Of a DNA stretch of 64,000 nucleotides, positions 12,385 through 23,695 are shown one piece after another. The notes below the pieces were generated by a model. The model ran no database searches, had not been told where the DNA came from, and saw nothing but the letters and a program-made list of their open reading frames with translations. The first letter of the stretch is position 1. Each line of letters begins with the position of its first letter. Source of the stretch: Theodoxus fluviatilis (Eukaryota > Mollusca > Gastropoda > Cycloneritida > Neritidae); contig JAWQFJ010000640.1 in assembly GCA_034096865.1 (NCBI GenBank), positions 79,501 through 143,500 of the forward strand, given 5' to 3'. Position numbers and translations under genes: made by a program.

Positions 12385-13217
12385 AGAAGGGCAAAAAAGC
12401 CCATACGACTCACATGCTTGACCTTGACCTTTATTTGACCTTGACCTTCAGGTGACCTTCAAGGTCAAGGTCAAACAACTAAACCTACCAATGACATCAT
12501 ACACTAAGAACTGCTTTACACATTTTTCCTACCAAAATACATGTGACCTTGACCCAAGGTCAAGGTCATCCAAGGTCATGCAACACAAAGCTGTTAATTC
12601 AAGACATAGGAAGCACAATGGTGCTTATTGGCACTTTCTACCATGAGATATGATCACTTTTAGTGGTTCACTACCCCATTTTGGTCACATTTCATAAGGG
12701 TCAAAGTGACCTTAACCTTGATGATATGTGACCAAATGTGTCTCATGATGAAAGTATAACATGTGCCCCACATAATTATTAAGTTTGAAACAGTTATCTT
12801 CCATAGTTCAGGGTCAGGGTCACTTCAAAATATGTATACAATCCAACTTTGAAGAGCTCCTGTGACCTTGACCTTGAAGCAAGGTCAACCAAACTGGTAT
12901 CAAAAGATAGGGATTACTTTGCCCTATATACCATATATAGGTCAGGTATCCAATCTCAAAAACGTCAGAGAAAATTGAGAAAATGTGAAAAATGGCTGTT
13001 TTTTAGACAACATTTATGGCCCCTGCGACCTTGACCTTGAAGCAAGGACAAGTCATTATGTATGTTTTGTGAGGCCTTGTCATCATACACCATCATGCCA
13101 CATTTGGTATTGATAGACTTAATAGTCTCCGAGAAAAATTCAACGTTAAAGTTTTCGGACGCCCGGACGGACGAAAAGGGTGAGTACATAGACTCACTTT
13201 TGCTTCGCATGTGAGTC
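12385..13217. mobile_element. GACCTTGACC-family element, copy 1
   Basis: One of four copies (15297-16171, 52459-53042, 61881-62728). The 5' end has GGGCAAA(AAA)GCCC, then CATACGACTCACATGCTTGA. The 3' end is GCTTCGCATGTGAGTC, so GACTCACATGC is present inverted at both ends (11 bp). The interior is dense in TCAAGGTCA/TGACCTTGA and ends in a GGAC tract, here short. A 64-codon plus-strand frame is the same in copies 1 and 2 and nearly so in copy 4; this reflects recent spread of the DNA, since no start context or domain supports a protein. Confidence 0.8.
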
Positions 13218-15296
13218 TAAAAGGAACTCCCTGTGAGCTGGGGGAAGTTTATCCTGCGCCAATCGTAACAGCGAAATAAGGAGAGAAATCGCTACTTGAC
13301 TCGCAACAACAAACAAATTCTTTACATGGAAAAATATTCCGACAGATAATCTTCAGTCGCAGACAACGCGTACGCAGTTGAAACAAGTTTCCAGTTTATC
13401 CCGTTTGGCATTGTGGTCTGTGTAGGGAAGTTACAAAACGGACAAGCAGACTTCAAGTTCCCCGGAGTGAGCACAATGTGAACGAGAGAAACGTGCATTT
13501 CGTTGTGACACTGATTTGTTACAACAGCAAAAAGGCAAAAACAAAGCAACTTTTAGCCAGGCAGGAGTCATAGCTTTATAAATTTTTTAAGCAGCAACAA
13601 AACTACAACTGTGTAATAATGCTTCCACGGGGACGGTATTACATCACGTTCCGAGGTAGGTCGTTTTGCGGACTTTTGAAAAAATGAAAAAATCTATTAT
13701 CGTGCTGTATTCTTTCTTCTTCTTCCTCCTTCTTCCTCCTCCTTCTTTCTTCTTCTTCTTCTTCTTTCTTAAGACTGCCGCCTTCAGCAAGGTGAAGATT
13801 CTGCAGACGCGGAGAGAGGTTGCGAAGAGGAGGATTTGTCAGGATTTGGTAGGGAAAGCTGCCAGATGATCAGCGGAAAATATGGTCGGGACAAGGAGTA
13901 CTAGAGTACTCCTTGGGTCGGGATAAACGGGGGGTGGGGGGGGGGGGGGTAGGGGAAAGGTGCTAGATCTGGGTTTTGAAGGCCTCCAGGGAGGGGCTGA
14001 GAGCGACCTCGGCTGGGAGCGAGTTTCAGTCCACGATGGTGCGTTCATCTGCAGCCATGTGTATTTCTAACAATTTCTTACATTTTATAGACAAATCTAA
14101 AGGTAAAGGTGTGGTTTTATGCAGCGCCTCATCACCCATATTTGGGTCTCAAACCGCTTTACACTTGATCGGTTGATCAATGTTTCAGTGGAACCTGACA
14201 ACAAACAGAGGATAGACATCAAAGACGCACACGATTGATACCAGCTCCAACTCCCCTCCCTTGGGAGGATTCCAACCCGATGCTGGCATATGGCCGCATT
14301 CAAGGGTGAATCGCACTACAATGTGCATGCAGTCACTGCTTTCTCAGGTACCTTGTTTTACTGCTGGGTGGGGAGAAGCATTGTGAGCAAAGTCCCTTGT
14401 TCAAAGAAGCAACTCTGGAGAACCGCACAGTTTCGAACATCGCACCCACGACCTGCAAGCGACAGCAGCTCAAGCGCGCTCATCTCTGGCCACAAAGCGC
14501 CGCAGTCTTGCAGTTCTTTCCCCATCCATGATTTGCCTGGTTCACTCTGGATCGTACCGACCAGCGGTTAATCAAACGCCATTTCAATGGGTATCGCCAC
14601 ACTGTCGGCAATCCACGCTGGTGGGAAAAGCATCTTCCAGCTGCAAGCTGAGGTTTTTCAGGCCGTGATTTCTGAACACGAAGCACGCACCACCACAAGC
14701 AATATGCGCTAAGCCGTATTCTGAGGCGGATTTTGCAGAAGAAATTCTAATGCATCGTACGGGATCATCTCGCTGGACCAGAGGTGCTTGGAAAGCTTTT
14801 TTTGTTCAGAGATGAGCGCTCATGCTGCGCATCTGCGTAGACAGGATGGTGTAGGGGGAAAGCTCTGCGCTTTGTGTGTACTATCGAGACTGTTTCTGCG
14901 AATCACACATCTGACATCTTGTATGTGGTCAGTGTGTCAAATAGAATGGTGTTCTAGACTGAAGAGAAATTCCAACGACGTCCTCCTTCCCCTGGCAGAC
15001 GTGTCGTCTCCCTCCTGTTGGTCATAGTTCACACACGAGGTGCGAAAACTTATTTCCATTTTCGATCGACATCTGTTCATCCCGATCCACTATGTCTATA
15101 CTTTTGTAAAAATGAAGCATTGCTTGTTTAGCCACTTTACGCCCGGATAAGGATTTGAATCATAAACAAGCCTCGTCTTATTCAATTCATCTCTGTGCAT
15201 GACTCACCCCACTACAAGTTTATTATAAACATCTCATCTGAGGCAGGTGAAAATTTCCTACTGAGTAGTGCACGAGGCTTATTACAGAGTAAAACA
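13218..15296. other. Mixed dispersed repeats without a recognised gene
   Basis: Contains a CTT-rich tract (13711-13771), a palindrome GGAGTACTAGAGTACTCC near 13896, a poly-G at 13930-13950 and, at 14110-14450, sequence resembling common marine-invertebrate dispersed repeats (GTCTCAAACCGCTTTACAC; TGGGTGGGGAGAAGCA, the latter again at 16354). No exon chain could be built. Confidence 0.45.
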
Positions 15297-16171
15297 AGAA
15301 GGGCAAAGCCCATACGACTCACATGCTTGACCTTGACCTTTATATGACCTTGACCTTCAGGTGACCTTGACCTTCAGGTGACCTTCAAGGTCAAGGTCAA
15401 ACAACTAAACCTACCAATGACATCATACACTAAGAACTGCTTTACACATTTTTCCTACCAAAATACATGTGACCTTGACCCAAGGTCAAGGTCATCCAAG
15501 GTCATGCAACACAAAGCTGTTAATTCAAGACATAGGAAGCACAATGGTGCTTATTGGCACTTTCTACCATGAGATATAGTCACTTTTAGTGGTTCACTAC
15601 CCCATTTTGGTCACATTTCATAAGGGTCAAAGTGACCTTGACCTTCATGATATGTGAACAAATGTGTCTCACGATGAAAGTATAACATGTGCCCCACATA
15701 ATTATTAAGTTTGAAACAGTTATCTTCCATAGTTCAGGGTCAGGGTCACTTCAAAATATGTATACAATCCAACTTTTAAGAGCTCCTGTGACCTTGACCT
15801 TGAAGCAAGGTCAACCACACTGGTATACAAAATAGGGCTTGCTTTGACCTATATACCACTTGTAGCTAAAGTCGCCATTCTCAATAACGTGGGAGAAAAT
15901 TGGGAAAATGTGAAAAATGACTGTTTTTGAGACCACATTTATGGCTCCTGTGACCTTGACCTTGAAGCAAGGTCAAGTCACTATGTATGTTTTTTGAGGC
16001 CTTGTCATCATACACCATCATGCCACATTTGGTGTTGATAGACTTAATAGTCTCCGAGAAAAATCCAACGTTTAAGTTTTTTACGCCCGGACGGACGGAC
16101 GGACGGACGGACGGACGGACGGACGGACGACACGGCTGAGTACATAGACTCACTTGCTTCGCATGTGAGTC
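15297..16171. mobile_element. GACCTTGACC-family element, copy 2
   Basis: Complete copy with the same ends as copy 1. It has one extra TGACCTTGACCTTCAGG unit near the start and a longer (GGAC)n tract at 16087-16128, showing that both tandem parts vary in length between copies. Confidence 0.85.
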
Positions 16172-17216
16172 AAAAAGTAAAAGGTGAAATGCCTTTTTAT
16201 TGCAACTTTTTATCCATCGATGGGTGCTCAAACCGCATATTCTTGCCTTTCCTTGTCATCGAACCATTTTTATGAACCAGGCTGCGAATGAAGGTGTCTA
16301 AGTTAATATTTCAATATTTTCCAGCTTCGCCCCCACAGGCACCCGTTGTACCACTGGGTGGGGAGAAGCAATGTGAAGCACCTTGCTCAAGGATGCCTTT
16401 ATGAGATCTGCGGATATGGAGAAGCCTGACGTCAGTACAGGAAACTGGGAAGAAGCAGCCTCGATCTGGCTGGACAGGAAGAAGCAGGGGGTTACAGTAG
16501 AGACGCCCTCCCACTTTCTGGGGAAAAGCCGTGGCACGCAGTGCAACAGAGACAGTTTTCGGATCATGAAATACACGTTTCCTTGTGTGCGAGCAGGTAT
16601 TTCAGTGGACTTTTGAGTCCCCATCAATGAGTTTATGGTTTTGGACCGGTTCTATTCTCCCATTATTTCAAGTGAAATATTTCTGCTCCTTGCCTTCAAC
16701 CGTCGCTTACCCTCACACGAGTCACTAACGTCTGCCATTTTCTCTTTGGTTCGCATGCAAAACACTCGTTTGTGGAATTACTGACATACTTACAAAGAAA
16801 CCATAACCCTAAACAATGATGATTTCACAAAACTCTATGGAGAACATATTCAAACCAAGATGTGCGTCGGAGTCCGCGATGCGAGTCGACTTGGGCCACT
16901 GAGGTACATGATGCTATATGGCCTATGGTGTAGCTGCGAGGTTCAAGGAGTTTCAACGTGTGCGAACATCCCCAAAACACATTCTACATCAGAGAAATAG
17001 AAACGGCGTGTCTCTGTTGCACCGTATGCGACGGCCGTTAGCAACCAGTTTGCCGATGCCAGGGGCTCTGGTGACCCACAGGAGGTTTGGCCCAACAGCA
17101 ATGGATGGGCACAGGATTTCGTCCGTTATCGAAGCCATTGTGGGTTAGGGGCAAGAATATACCTACCGCGTCTCACTACGCTATTCGTAAGAAGCGAATA
17201 TCTAGAGAGATCGAGA
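16172..17216. other. Dispersed-repeat region 3' of the CR1-type LINE
   Basis: No gene recognised. 17131-17202 (GTGGGTT...ATTCGTAAGAAGCGAATA) is a short dispersed repeat found again at 40063-40131 and partly near 47955. Confidence 0.45.
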
Positions 17217-17351
17217 TTAGAATAGAATAGAATAGAATAGAATTTTTCGGCTTGCTTAGGCGTCCAGGGCCTATCGCCGATTCTGGTAGTTCTCTGGCTG
17301 TATTTTTATTGTTCTTATGGATAAAGAAAAAAAATAGAGAGAAAAAAAGGC

Positions 17352-19445
17352 CTAATTGCTGTGCATCATCTGCGCCAGTGGTTCCTCCAGCTTGAACATA
17401 TATCCTTGTAGATGCTTGTCCACTCTGTTCTTGAACGAGTTCAGGCTCGGTGCCTCAACTACGCTGTTCGGGAGGCTGTTCCACATGTTGATAACTCGCT
17501 GGGTGAAGAAATGCTGTCGTAAAGCCGTATTGCATCGGTTTTTCTTGAGCTTGTAGGCGTGACCTCTTGTGACACTATTGTCATCGCAGGAAAACAGATT
17601 CTCTCCAATCTGGTACATGCCGTGCGTATACTTGTACACTTCTATTAGGTCACCTCTAGTTCTTCTGTAGCACAGACTAGGGAGCCTCATCTTGACAAGT
17701 CTTTGTTCATATGTGAGATCCTTCAATCCCGGAATTATTTTTGTGGCCCTCCTCTGTACTCTCTCAACGAGTTTTTTGTCTCTTTCCAGATAGGGTGCCC
17801 ATACTACATTTCCAAACTCTAGGTGCGGTCGTACTAGTGCTATGAACAGTAGCCTCATGGATTCACAGTCCAAGTGTTCGTATGATCGCCGGATGAGACC
17901 CAATAGTCTATTTGCTTTGTTAACCTGCGTTTCAATGTGTTGGGAGAACTTCAGCTCACTATCTATCTGCACTCCCAGGTCCCTCTCCACTCTAGTCTCT
18001 TCAAGCGTCACCCTTTCTTGACTGCCATGTTTTCTCATTTCATATTTTCTTTTAGAATTGTTTTTACCTAGGTGTAGCACCTTACACTTGTCCGCATTGA
18101 AGCGCATTTGCCACCTGTCCGCCCAGTCCACCAGAGCATCTAGATCTGTTTGCAACTTTACGCCATTTTCCTCCTTTTCTACAGATCTGTACAGTTTGGT
18201 ATCGTCCGCATACATGGAGCACATACTTTCCACTGCATCGGGAAGGTCGTTAATGAACATCACAAAGAGAATCGGACCGAGTATGCTTCCCTGAGGTACC
18301 CCGCTTTTCACAGCTGACCAATCTGATAGTACACCATTAATTCTGACTCTCTGCCTCCTATCCGACAAAAAATCTCTGATCCAACTGAGAATCTTACCGC
18401 CAATTCCCAGTGCTTCCACTTTTCTCAAAAGTCGTTCATGCGGTACTGCGTCGAAGGCCTTAGCATAGTCCAAGTATATAGCATCCACTGGCAAACCATC
18501 ATCAATCATCTGAGTCCATTTCTCTAGTGTAGTCAATAGGTTGGTGGTGCAGGACCGACCTGACACAAAACCGTGCTGAAAACTTGACAGTAGACTGTTT
18601 GCAACCAAATGCCTAGCAACTTCATCCCTCACCAGGGATTCTAGCTGTTTGCACACTACACTTGTCAAGCTGACTGGCCTGTAGTTGTTTGGCATATCTT
18701 TTCCCCCCTTTTTAAACAAGGGAGTAACTTGCGCTTCTTTCCAGTCTAATGGGAGTGCACCTTCACTTAAAGATTTCTGAAAGACAAGGGCCAATGGTTC
18801 TGACAGCTCTTGAGCTAGTTCCTTTAGAATGCGTGGGTGGAAGCCATCTGGGCCCGATGACTTATTCGGGTTCAAAGCTGTTAGGCGTTCACACACTTTC
18901 GCAGGGCTGATTTCTATGTCACTTAATGTCGAGTCTATCTCAACACTTTCGCATGTCGGAATATTATTCAAGTCCTCCTCCGTGAATACACTGCTGAAAA
19001 AGGTGTTTAAAAGGTTAGCTTTCCCCTCATCCGAGGAGACTTTCTTCTGGCCGTCTCTTAGGTCTGCAATACCCTCTCTTGTTCTAAGTTTACTCTTAGC
19101 ATATGAGAAGAACGCTTTTGGATTCTGTTTCACATTCCTGGCAATATTCTTTTCATGTGATTTAACTGCGGCTCTGCCGCTACTTTTGACTTGGTTTCTG
19201 GCCCTAGTATAGTTCAGATAATCTGTGCCTTCCCGGGTTTGTAGGTACTTCCTGTATGCCTGTTTCTTTTTCTTAATCTTAGCCATGAGTTCATTGTTCA
19301 TCCATAGAGGCCGATTTTTCCCAGTTCCAACCCTCACTTTGGGTATACTCTTCTCCACTGCTGCCATAACAGTATCCTTAACTGCAGACCAAGCCTGGTG
19401 CACACTCATGTCTCTAATATCAGCCATAATCTTTTTGAGAATCAA
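17352..19445 (-). CDS. CR1-type LINE ORF2, reverse transcriptase part
   Basis: About 690 residues, continuing ORF2 after a frameshift. The frame has no native start here. It contains the fingers motif PNKSSGPDGFHPRIL, motif A YLDYAKAFDAVPH, motif B SGVPQGSILGPILF, and motif C MYADDTKLY with both catalytic Asp residues. The C-terminal stretch carries RRATKIIPGL and NSFKNRVDKHL, shared by CR1/Jockey-like elements. All polymerase motifs are intact. The stop at 17352 lies 110 bp from the tail repeat. Confidence 0.88.
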   Translation of the reverse strand: MILKKIMADIRDMSVHQAWSAVKDTVMAAVEKSIPKVRVGTGKNRPLWMNNELMAKIKKKKQAYRKYLQTREGTDYLNYTRARNQVKSSGRAAVKSHEKNIARNVKQNPKAFFSYAKSKLRTREGIADLRDGQKKVSSDEGKANLLNTFFSSVFTEEDLNNIPTCESVEIDSTLSDIEISPAKVCERLTALNPNKSSGPDGFHPRILKELAQELSEPLALVFQKSLSEGALPLDWKEAQVTPLFKKGGKDMPNNYRPVSLTSVVCKQLESLVRDEVARHLVANSLLSSFQHGFVSGRSCTTNLLTTLEKWTQMIDDGLPVDAIYLDYAKAFDAVPHERLLRKVEALGIGGKILSWIRDFLSDRRQRVRINGVLSDWSAVKSGVPQGSILGPILFVMFINDLPDAVESMCSMYADDTKLYRSVEKEENGVKLQTDLDALVDWADRWQMRFNADKCKVLHLGKNNSKRKYEMRKHGSQERVTLEETRVERDLGVQIDSELKFSQHIETQVNKANRLLGLIRRSYEHLDCESMRLLFIALVRPHLEFGNVVWAPYLERDKKLVERVQRRATKIIPGLKDLTYEQRLVKMRLPSLCYRRTRGDLIEVYKYTHGMYQIGENLFSCDDNSVTRGHAYKLKKNRCNTALRQHFFTQRVINMWNSLPNSVVEAPSLNSFKNRVDKHLQGYMFKLEEPLAQMMHSN

Positions 19446-20535
19446 TACTCTCCCTTAGTTTGTCGTAGTCCCCCTTAGCGTAGTTGAAACAGGAACTATT
19501 CACCAGTTTCTTCTCTGAATAGCATCTGAGACCAAAGTGTAGTGTCTGGTGGTGACTTTTGCCCAACGGGGCCTCATGCCTAATAGTGCCAATCATTGCC
19601 TGTTCGTTGGTAAAAATCAAATCTAAAACATTTGGGGTTTGCTCTGCTCTGTAGTGTGTGGGCGCGCTCACATGCTGGATCAAGAACGAGTCTCTGACCG
19701 CCTCCATAAACAAGGAAGCTGGGTGTTGGAGGTTCCTGGGTGAAGCATCATCTGTCCATTTAATCTCAGGGTGGTTGAAATCACCGACAATCATCACATG
19801 CGATCTTTTCTCAGACATGCTTGACAGCAATCTGTTTACTGATGCATCATTAACTTTAGTACTGTTCGGAGACCTGTACACCACGCCTATCAAAAGGCTA
19901 TCTCCGTCCCTCAGAGGTAATTCACACCAAACTGATTCATTAGCTGCCTGGTTCTCTTTTGTCAATTTCACTGGTTGTGCTGTATATTTTTTTCTGATCC
20001 ACATAGTGACACCTCTCTGACTGTCCACAACACTCAGATTATGAAAACAATCAAAGTCTGGGAGCTGCAATTCCGCTGGCTGAATCTGTCCTTTATGATT
20101 TTTTGGCAACGTTTCTGTAATACAGACAATGTCTGGGCACTCGCATTCTATCATAGTTAAAAGTTCACTTCTTTTATTGATCACAGAGTCTGCATTTGTG
20201 TAAAAGCACTTCAAGATGCTGGGTTTAGAAGAACTGTCTGCGTTGTTTACAGTACTGGCTCTATGTACAGGTTGATTTACTCGTCTACCTTTGCTGGGTA
20301 TAAGAGAACTATTTACATTATTTGCAGTTCTGTCTCTGTGTACAGGTTGACTAGCTTGCTTACCTTTGCTGGGTTTAAGAGAACTATTTACACTATTTAC
20401 AGTTCTGTCTCTATCTACAGGTTGACTAGCTTGTCTACCGTTGGTCACGCCCCGTCCCACGTCTGCTAACCGCTCTTTGGCTGGAGGTTCTGGTCTTTCA
20501 TCAGCTCGCTTGGAGTTGTGAGGGTCTCTTCCCAT
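19420..20535 (-). CDS. CR1-type LINE ORF2, endonuclease part
   Basis: First likely ATG at 20535; the frame is open upstream of it. Residues of about 20-110 hold three tandem 25-residue repeats that share QPV-x-R...VN-x-x-SS-x-x-PSK. Next comes an apurinic-type endonuclease: CPDIVCITET (catalytic Glu), VVYRSPN, and VGDFNHPEIKW (catalytic Asp and Asn). The last motif, normally SDH, reads SHH here (GAC to CAC), which should disable cleavage if ORF2 were expressed. The frame ends at 19420; the protein continues in another frame at about 19440. Confidence 0.8.
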   Translation of the reverse strand: MGRDPHNSKRADERPEPPAKERLADVGRGVTNGRQASQPVDRDRTVNSVNSSLKPSKGKQASQPVHRDRTANNVNSSLIPSKGRRVNQPVHRASTVNNADSSSKPSILKCFYTNADSVINKRSELLTMIECECPDIVCITETLPKNHKGQIQPAELQLPDFDCFHNLSVVDSQRGVTMWIRKKYTAQPVKLTKENQAANESVWCELPLRDGDSLLIGVVYRSPNSTKVNDASVNRLLSSMSEKRSHVMIVGDFNHPEIKWTDDASPRNLQHPASLFMEAVRDSFLIQHVSAPTHYRAEQTPNVLDLIFTNEQAMIGTIRHEAPLGKSHHQTLHFGLRCYSEKKLVNSSCFNYAKGDYDKLRESIDSQKDYG

Positions 20536-21194
20536 GTCTTTCTTGCTGTGTCCACCACTCTCCCGTGCCTGATTACCCAAATTTCTTTCCCCTCTTTTTC
20601 CACCGTCTCTTTCCTCCTTCTCTCCCTCTCCTCCATCAACCTTCTTCTCTGCTCTCTCTCCAAAGGGGTGGCATCCTGTTTAACATAAATGTTCTTGAGT
20701 TCTGGGTTTTCGTGGAGCTTTCTTGCTGCTCTCAGAGTCTGATTGACCATTTTGTCTTCTGTGACCGTTATCAGCAAGGGTCTGATTGCCTGGTTTTCCC
20801 TGGCTTGTTTTGCACGGAGCCTTCTGCAGGTTGTGATCTCTATTTCTACGTCAAGGGTCTTGCTGCAAACGTTTTTGAGGAAGGCTGTATCCGCCTCGAT
20901 CCTATCCCTCGCCTCAGAGGCTTCGCTTTCGGGGACCCCAAACCAGACTAGGTTTTTCCTTCGTCTTTCTCTGTCCGTCATCTCATTCAAGTTCGCCAAT
21001 CTTTCCTCTTCCACAATTTCTCTGAAACTTTCAACTGTTCTCATGTTCTCAGTGACCTTGGCCACTTGTGGCTGTTGGATTTTCTTAACAATCTCCTCTA
21101 CTGCAGCAATGAGTTTAGCTGACATGCTACCCTCCTCTAGGTTGTCGACCCTAGCCTGAACTGAGTCTAATTTGGCCTGGAATTCACTGTGCAT
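20466..21194 (-). CDS. CR1-type LINE ORF1 protein
   Basis: 242 residues from an ATG at 21194. The N-terminal third is heptad-like and should form a coiled coil. It is followed by RERRRKNLVWFGVPES, the start of the RRM-like domain found in many LINE ORF1 proteins (R-x-K-N-x-x-x-FG-x-P), then a basic C-terminal part rich in Arg and Glu. Such proteins bind element RNA and form the ribonucleoprotein with ORF2p. The 3' end overlaps ORF2 in another frame. No zinc knuckle is seen. Confidence 0.75.
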   Translation of the reverse strand: MHSEFQAKLDSVQARVDNLEEGSMSAKLIAAVEEIVKKIQQPQVAKVTENMRTVESFREIVEEERLANLNEMTDRERRRKNLVWFGVPESEASEARDRIEADTAFLKNVCSKTLDVEIEITTCRRLRAKQARENQAIRPLLITVTEDKMVNQTLRAARKLHENPELKNIYVKQDATPLEREQRRRLMEERERRRKETVEKEGKEIWVIRHGRVVDTARKTWEETLTTPSELMKDQNLQPKSG

Positions 21195-21269
21195 GAGTTG
21201 GTAATGATGTTTGCATCTTTCTTCTATACTGTTGTCAGTTCTGATCTTATTCTAATCTGCTTGAGTGAT

Positions 21270-21316
21270 TTTCATGATCAATGGCCTTACATAGCATGCA
21301 GGCCGTAAAATTAATC
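21270..21316 (+). repeat. Short dispersed 3'-tail sequence, copy 1
   Basis: CATGATCAATGGCCTTACAT followed by AGC...GGCCGTAAAATTAA. The same block occurs at 38001-38040, 40465-40512 and 48073-48122, always on the plus strand. Confidence 0.6.
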
Positions 21317-21485
21317 TTCATTTTCATCATGTCCGTACAGTCTGCAAAGAAACGCCTGCGTCTGCAGACCTTGTGCGGCATCAGAAATGGAACTGGAAGA
21401 GACAAGTCATAGTTGAAACGAGAGGGGGGCTTTCTTCCGATCCAAAGGTTGCTCTGAAGTCCTTATTCCCCCATGTGTGGACGTG

Positions 21486-22965
21486 CTCCGTTTCATTTTC
21501 TTCACGTGTTGACGTTCTGCTTCATTTCTTTGTATCCACATGCTGATTTTTTTCTGCTTCATTTCTTTGTATCCACATGCTGATTTTTTCTGCTTCATTT
21601 CTTTGTATCCACATGCTGATTTTTTCTGCTTCATTTCTTTGTATCCACATGCTGATTTTTTCTGCTTCATTTCTTTGTATCCACATGCTGATTTTTTCTG
21701 CTTCATTTCTTTGTATCCACATGCTGATTTTTTTCTGCTTCATTTCTTTGTCTCCACATGCTGATTTTCTCCTCCATTTCTTTGTCTCCACATGCTGATT
21801 TTCTGCTCCATTTCTTTGTCTTTACATGCTGATTTTCTGCTCCATTTCTTTGTCTCCACATGTTGACATTGTGGTCCATTTATTGTTCTCCATATGTTGA
21901 CATTATGGTCCATTTCTTTGTCTCCACATGTTGACATTATGGTCTATTTAGTGTTCTCCATATGTTGACTTCATGCTCCATTTCTTTGTCTTCGCACGTT
22001 GACAATATGGTCCATTTCTTTTTCTCCACATGTTGACATTATGCTCCATTTCTTTGTCTCCACATGTTGACATTATGCTCCATTTCTTTGTCTCCACATG
22101 TTGACATTATGGTCCATTTATTGTTCTCCATATGTTGACATTATGCTCCATTTCTTTGTCTCCACATGTTGACGTTATGATCCATTTCTTTTTCTCCACA
22201 TGTGGACATTATGCTCCATTTCTTTTTCTCCACATGTGGACGTTATGCTCCATTTCTTTGTCTCCACATGTTGACATTATGGTCCATTTATTGTTCTCCA
22301 TATGTTGACATTATGGTCCATTTCTTTGTCTCCACATGTTGACATTATGGTCCATTTATTGTTCTCCATATGTTGACATTATGGTCCATTTCTTTGTCTC
22401 CACATGTTGACATTATGCTCCATTTCTTTGTCTCCACATGTTGACATTATGGTCCATTTATTGTTCTCCATATGTTGACATTATGGTCCATTTCTTTGTC
22501 TCCACATGTTGACATTATGGTCCATTTATTGTTCTCCATATGTTGACATTGGGCTCCATTTCTTTGTCTCCACGTGTTGACATTATGGTCCATTACTTTG
22601 TCTCCATATGTTGACATTATGCTCCATTTCTTTGTCTCCACATGTTGACATTATGGTCCATTACTTTGTCTCCATATGTTGACATTATGGTCCATTACTT
22701 TGTCTCCACATGTTGACATTGTGCTCCATTTCTTTGTCTTCGCACGTTGACATTATGGTGCATTTCTTTGTCTCCACATGTTGACATTATGGTCCATTAC
22801 TTTGTCTCCACATGTTGACGTTGTGCTCCATTTCTTTTTCTCCACATGTTGACGTTATGATCCATTTCTTTGTCTTCGCACGTTGACATAATGCTCCATT
22901 TCTTTGTCTCCACGTGTTGACACTATGCTCCATTTCTTTGTCTCCATGTTTTGACAGTGTGCTCT
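21486..22965. repeat. 34-bp satellite array with subfamilies
   Basis: About 40 units. The first 300 bp use a 35-37-bp unit (CATTTCTTTGTATCCACATG plus CTGATTTTTTCTGCTT). The rest uses a 34-bp unit (CCATTTCTTTGTCTCCACAT plus GTTGACATTATGGT). In 22080-22560 two unit types, CTTTGTCTCCACATG and ATTGTTCTCCATATG, alternate and form a 68-bp higher-order repeat. The array stops about 15 bp before the stop codon of the gene at 22980. Confidence 0.92.
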
Positions 22966-22979
22966 TTTTCCTTCACTCC

Positions 22980-23117
22980 TTAATACGAACGTGCTGCGCA
23001 CCCCGTTTTTCTTCCGCTTCTTCTCTGCCTTCTTTCTGGAGGCAAGATACGAGGGGGAATCTTCACAAGGGAAGTCGAGACCCTTCTCTTGGAGAATAGG
23101 CACATCGACAGCTTGGT
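22980..23117 (-). CDS. Unrecognised gene, last exon (exon E)
   Basis: Acceptor CCTTTTGTGACTTGCAG. In the phase left by the previous exon (0) it reads TKLSMCLFSKRR, continues Arg-rich and stops at TAA 22980-22982, 45 residues. A second frame of the same DNA is also open and looks more protein-like (acidic, then a KKAEKKRKKNG patch); it runs past 22980 into the satellite down to 22855, but would need a one-base difference in phase. Which frame is used cannot be settled here. Confidence 0.45.
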   Translation of the reverse strand, partial: TKLSMCLFSKRRVSTSLVKIPPRILPPERRQRRSGRKTGCAARSY

Positions 23118-23695
23118 CTGCAAGTCACAAAAGGCCGACTCTCACATCGCCATCATCATGACAGGAGCACGAATTGTCTTGGATTCTGTACCTTGACGTC
23201 AACATTGCACTTGACAACTGATGTCAGACTGAGATTCTTGGCATAATAATGATAAAATCATTTGTAGGGTAACACAAACTATACTACATTATATCAGATG
23301 CTCCCCAACCCCACCCCACCATTGTAATGCTGTGGGCCTTTAGCTTTTAAGGCAAGGGATTTGGCATGGCTGCATCAATTCGACATGACAGGTATCATAT
23401 ACCAAATGTTTTTGAGTCGTTAATTCTTTAACAGATGCTGCATGGGTCACACCTTGTAACATAACTTTTCATCATGTGCTCATTGGCAAGCAACCTCAGT
23501 AGCGCCTTGTAACGTTTAGACGGTACAACCATTCGTCTTTGCTAAACTTCCAGTCCAAGAAGCAGGTCAATTGTGGAACAGGAAAAGAAAACTATGCGTG
23601 TCGCTTCAACATATACATTACGCCCTTCATGGTTTAAGAAGAATCGACAACGTTGTTCTGAAGGGTCTTCACATAGAAGTTTCACGCTAACTCAC

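Larger units (their letters stand above)
17217..21230 (-). mobile_element. CR1/Jockey-type non-LTR retrotransposon
   Basis: About 4 kb, minus strand, in the order ORF1 (21194-20466), ORF2 endonuclease (from about 20535), ORF2 reverse transcriptase (to 17352), 3' UTR and a tail of (ATTCT)n at 17217-17242. The tail follows a small hairpin-like GGCCCTGGACGCC. Short tandem tails in place of poly(A) are typical of CR1/L2 elements. ORF1 and ORF2 overlap by about 70 bp. ORF2 is split by one frameshift near 19420-19445. The 5' boundary is uncertain, and no target-site duplication was identified. Mostly intact, so a fairly young copy. Confidence 0.85.

Noticed and set aside
12452..12646. 64-codon frame repeated almost unchanged at 15378 and 61944
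   Set aside because: Conservation follows from recent spread of the whole element, including non-coding parts; no domain or start context.
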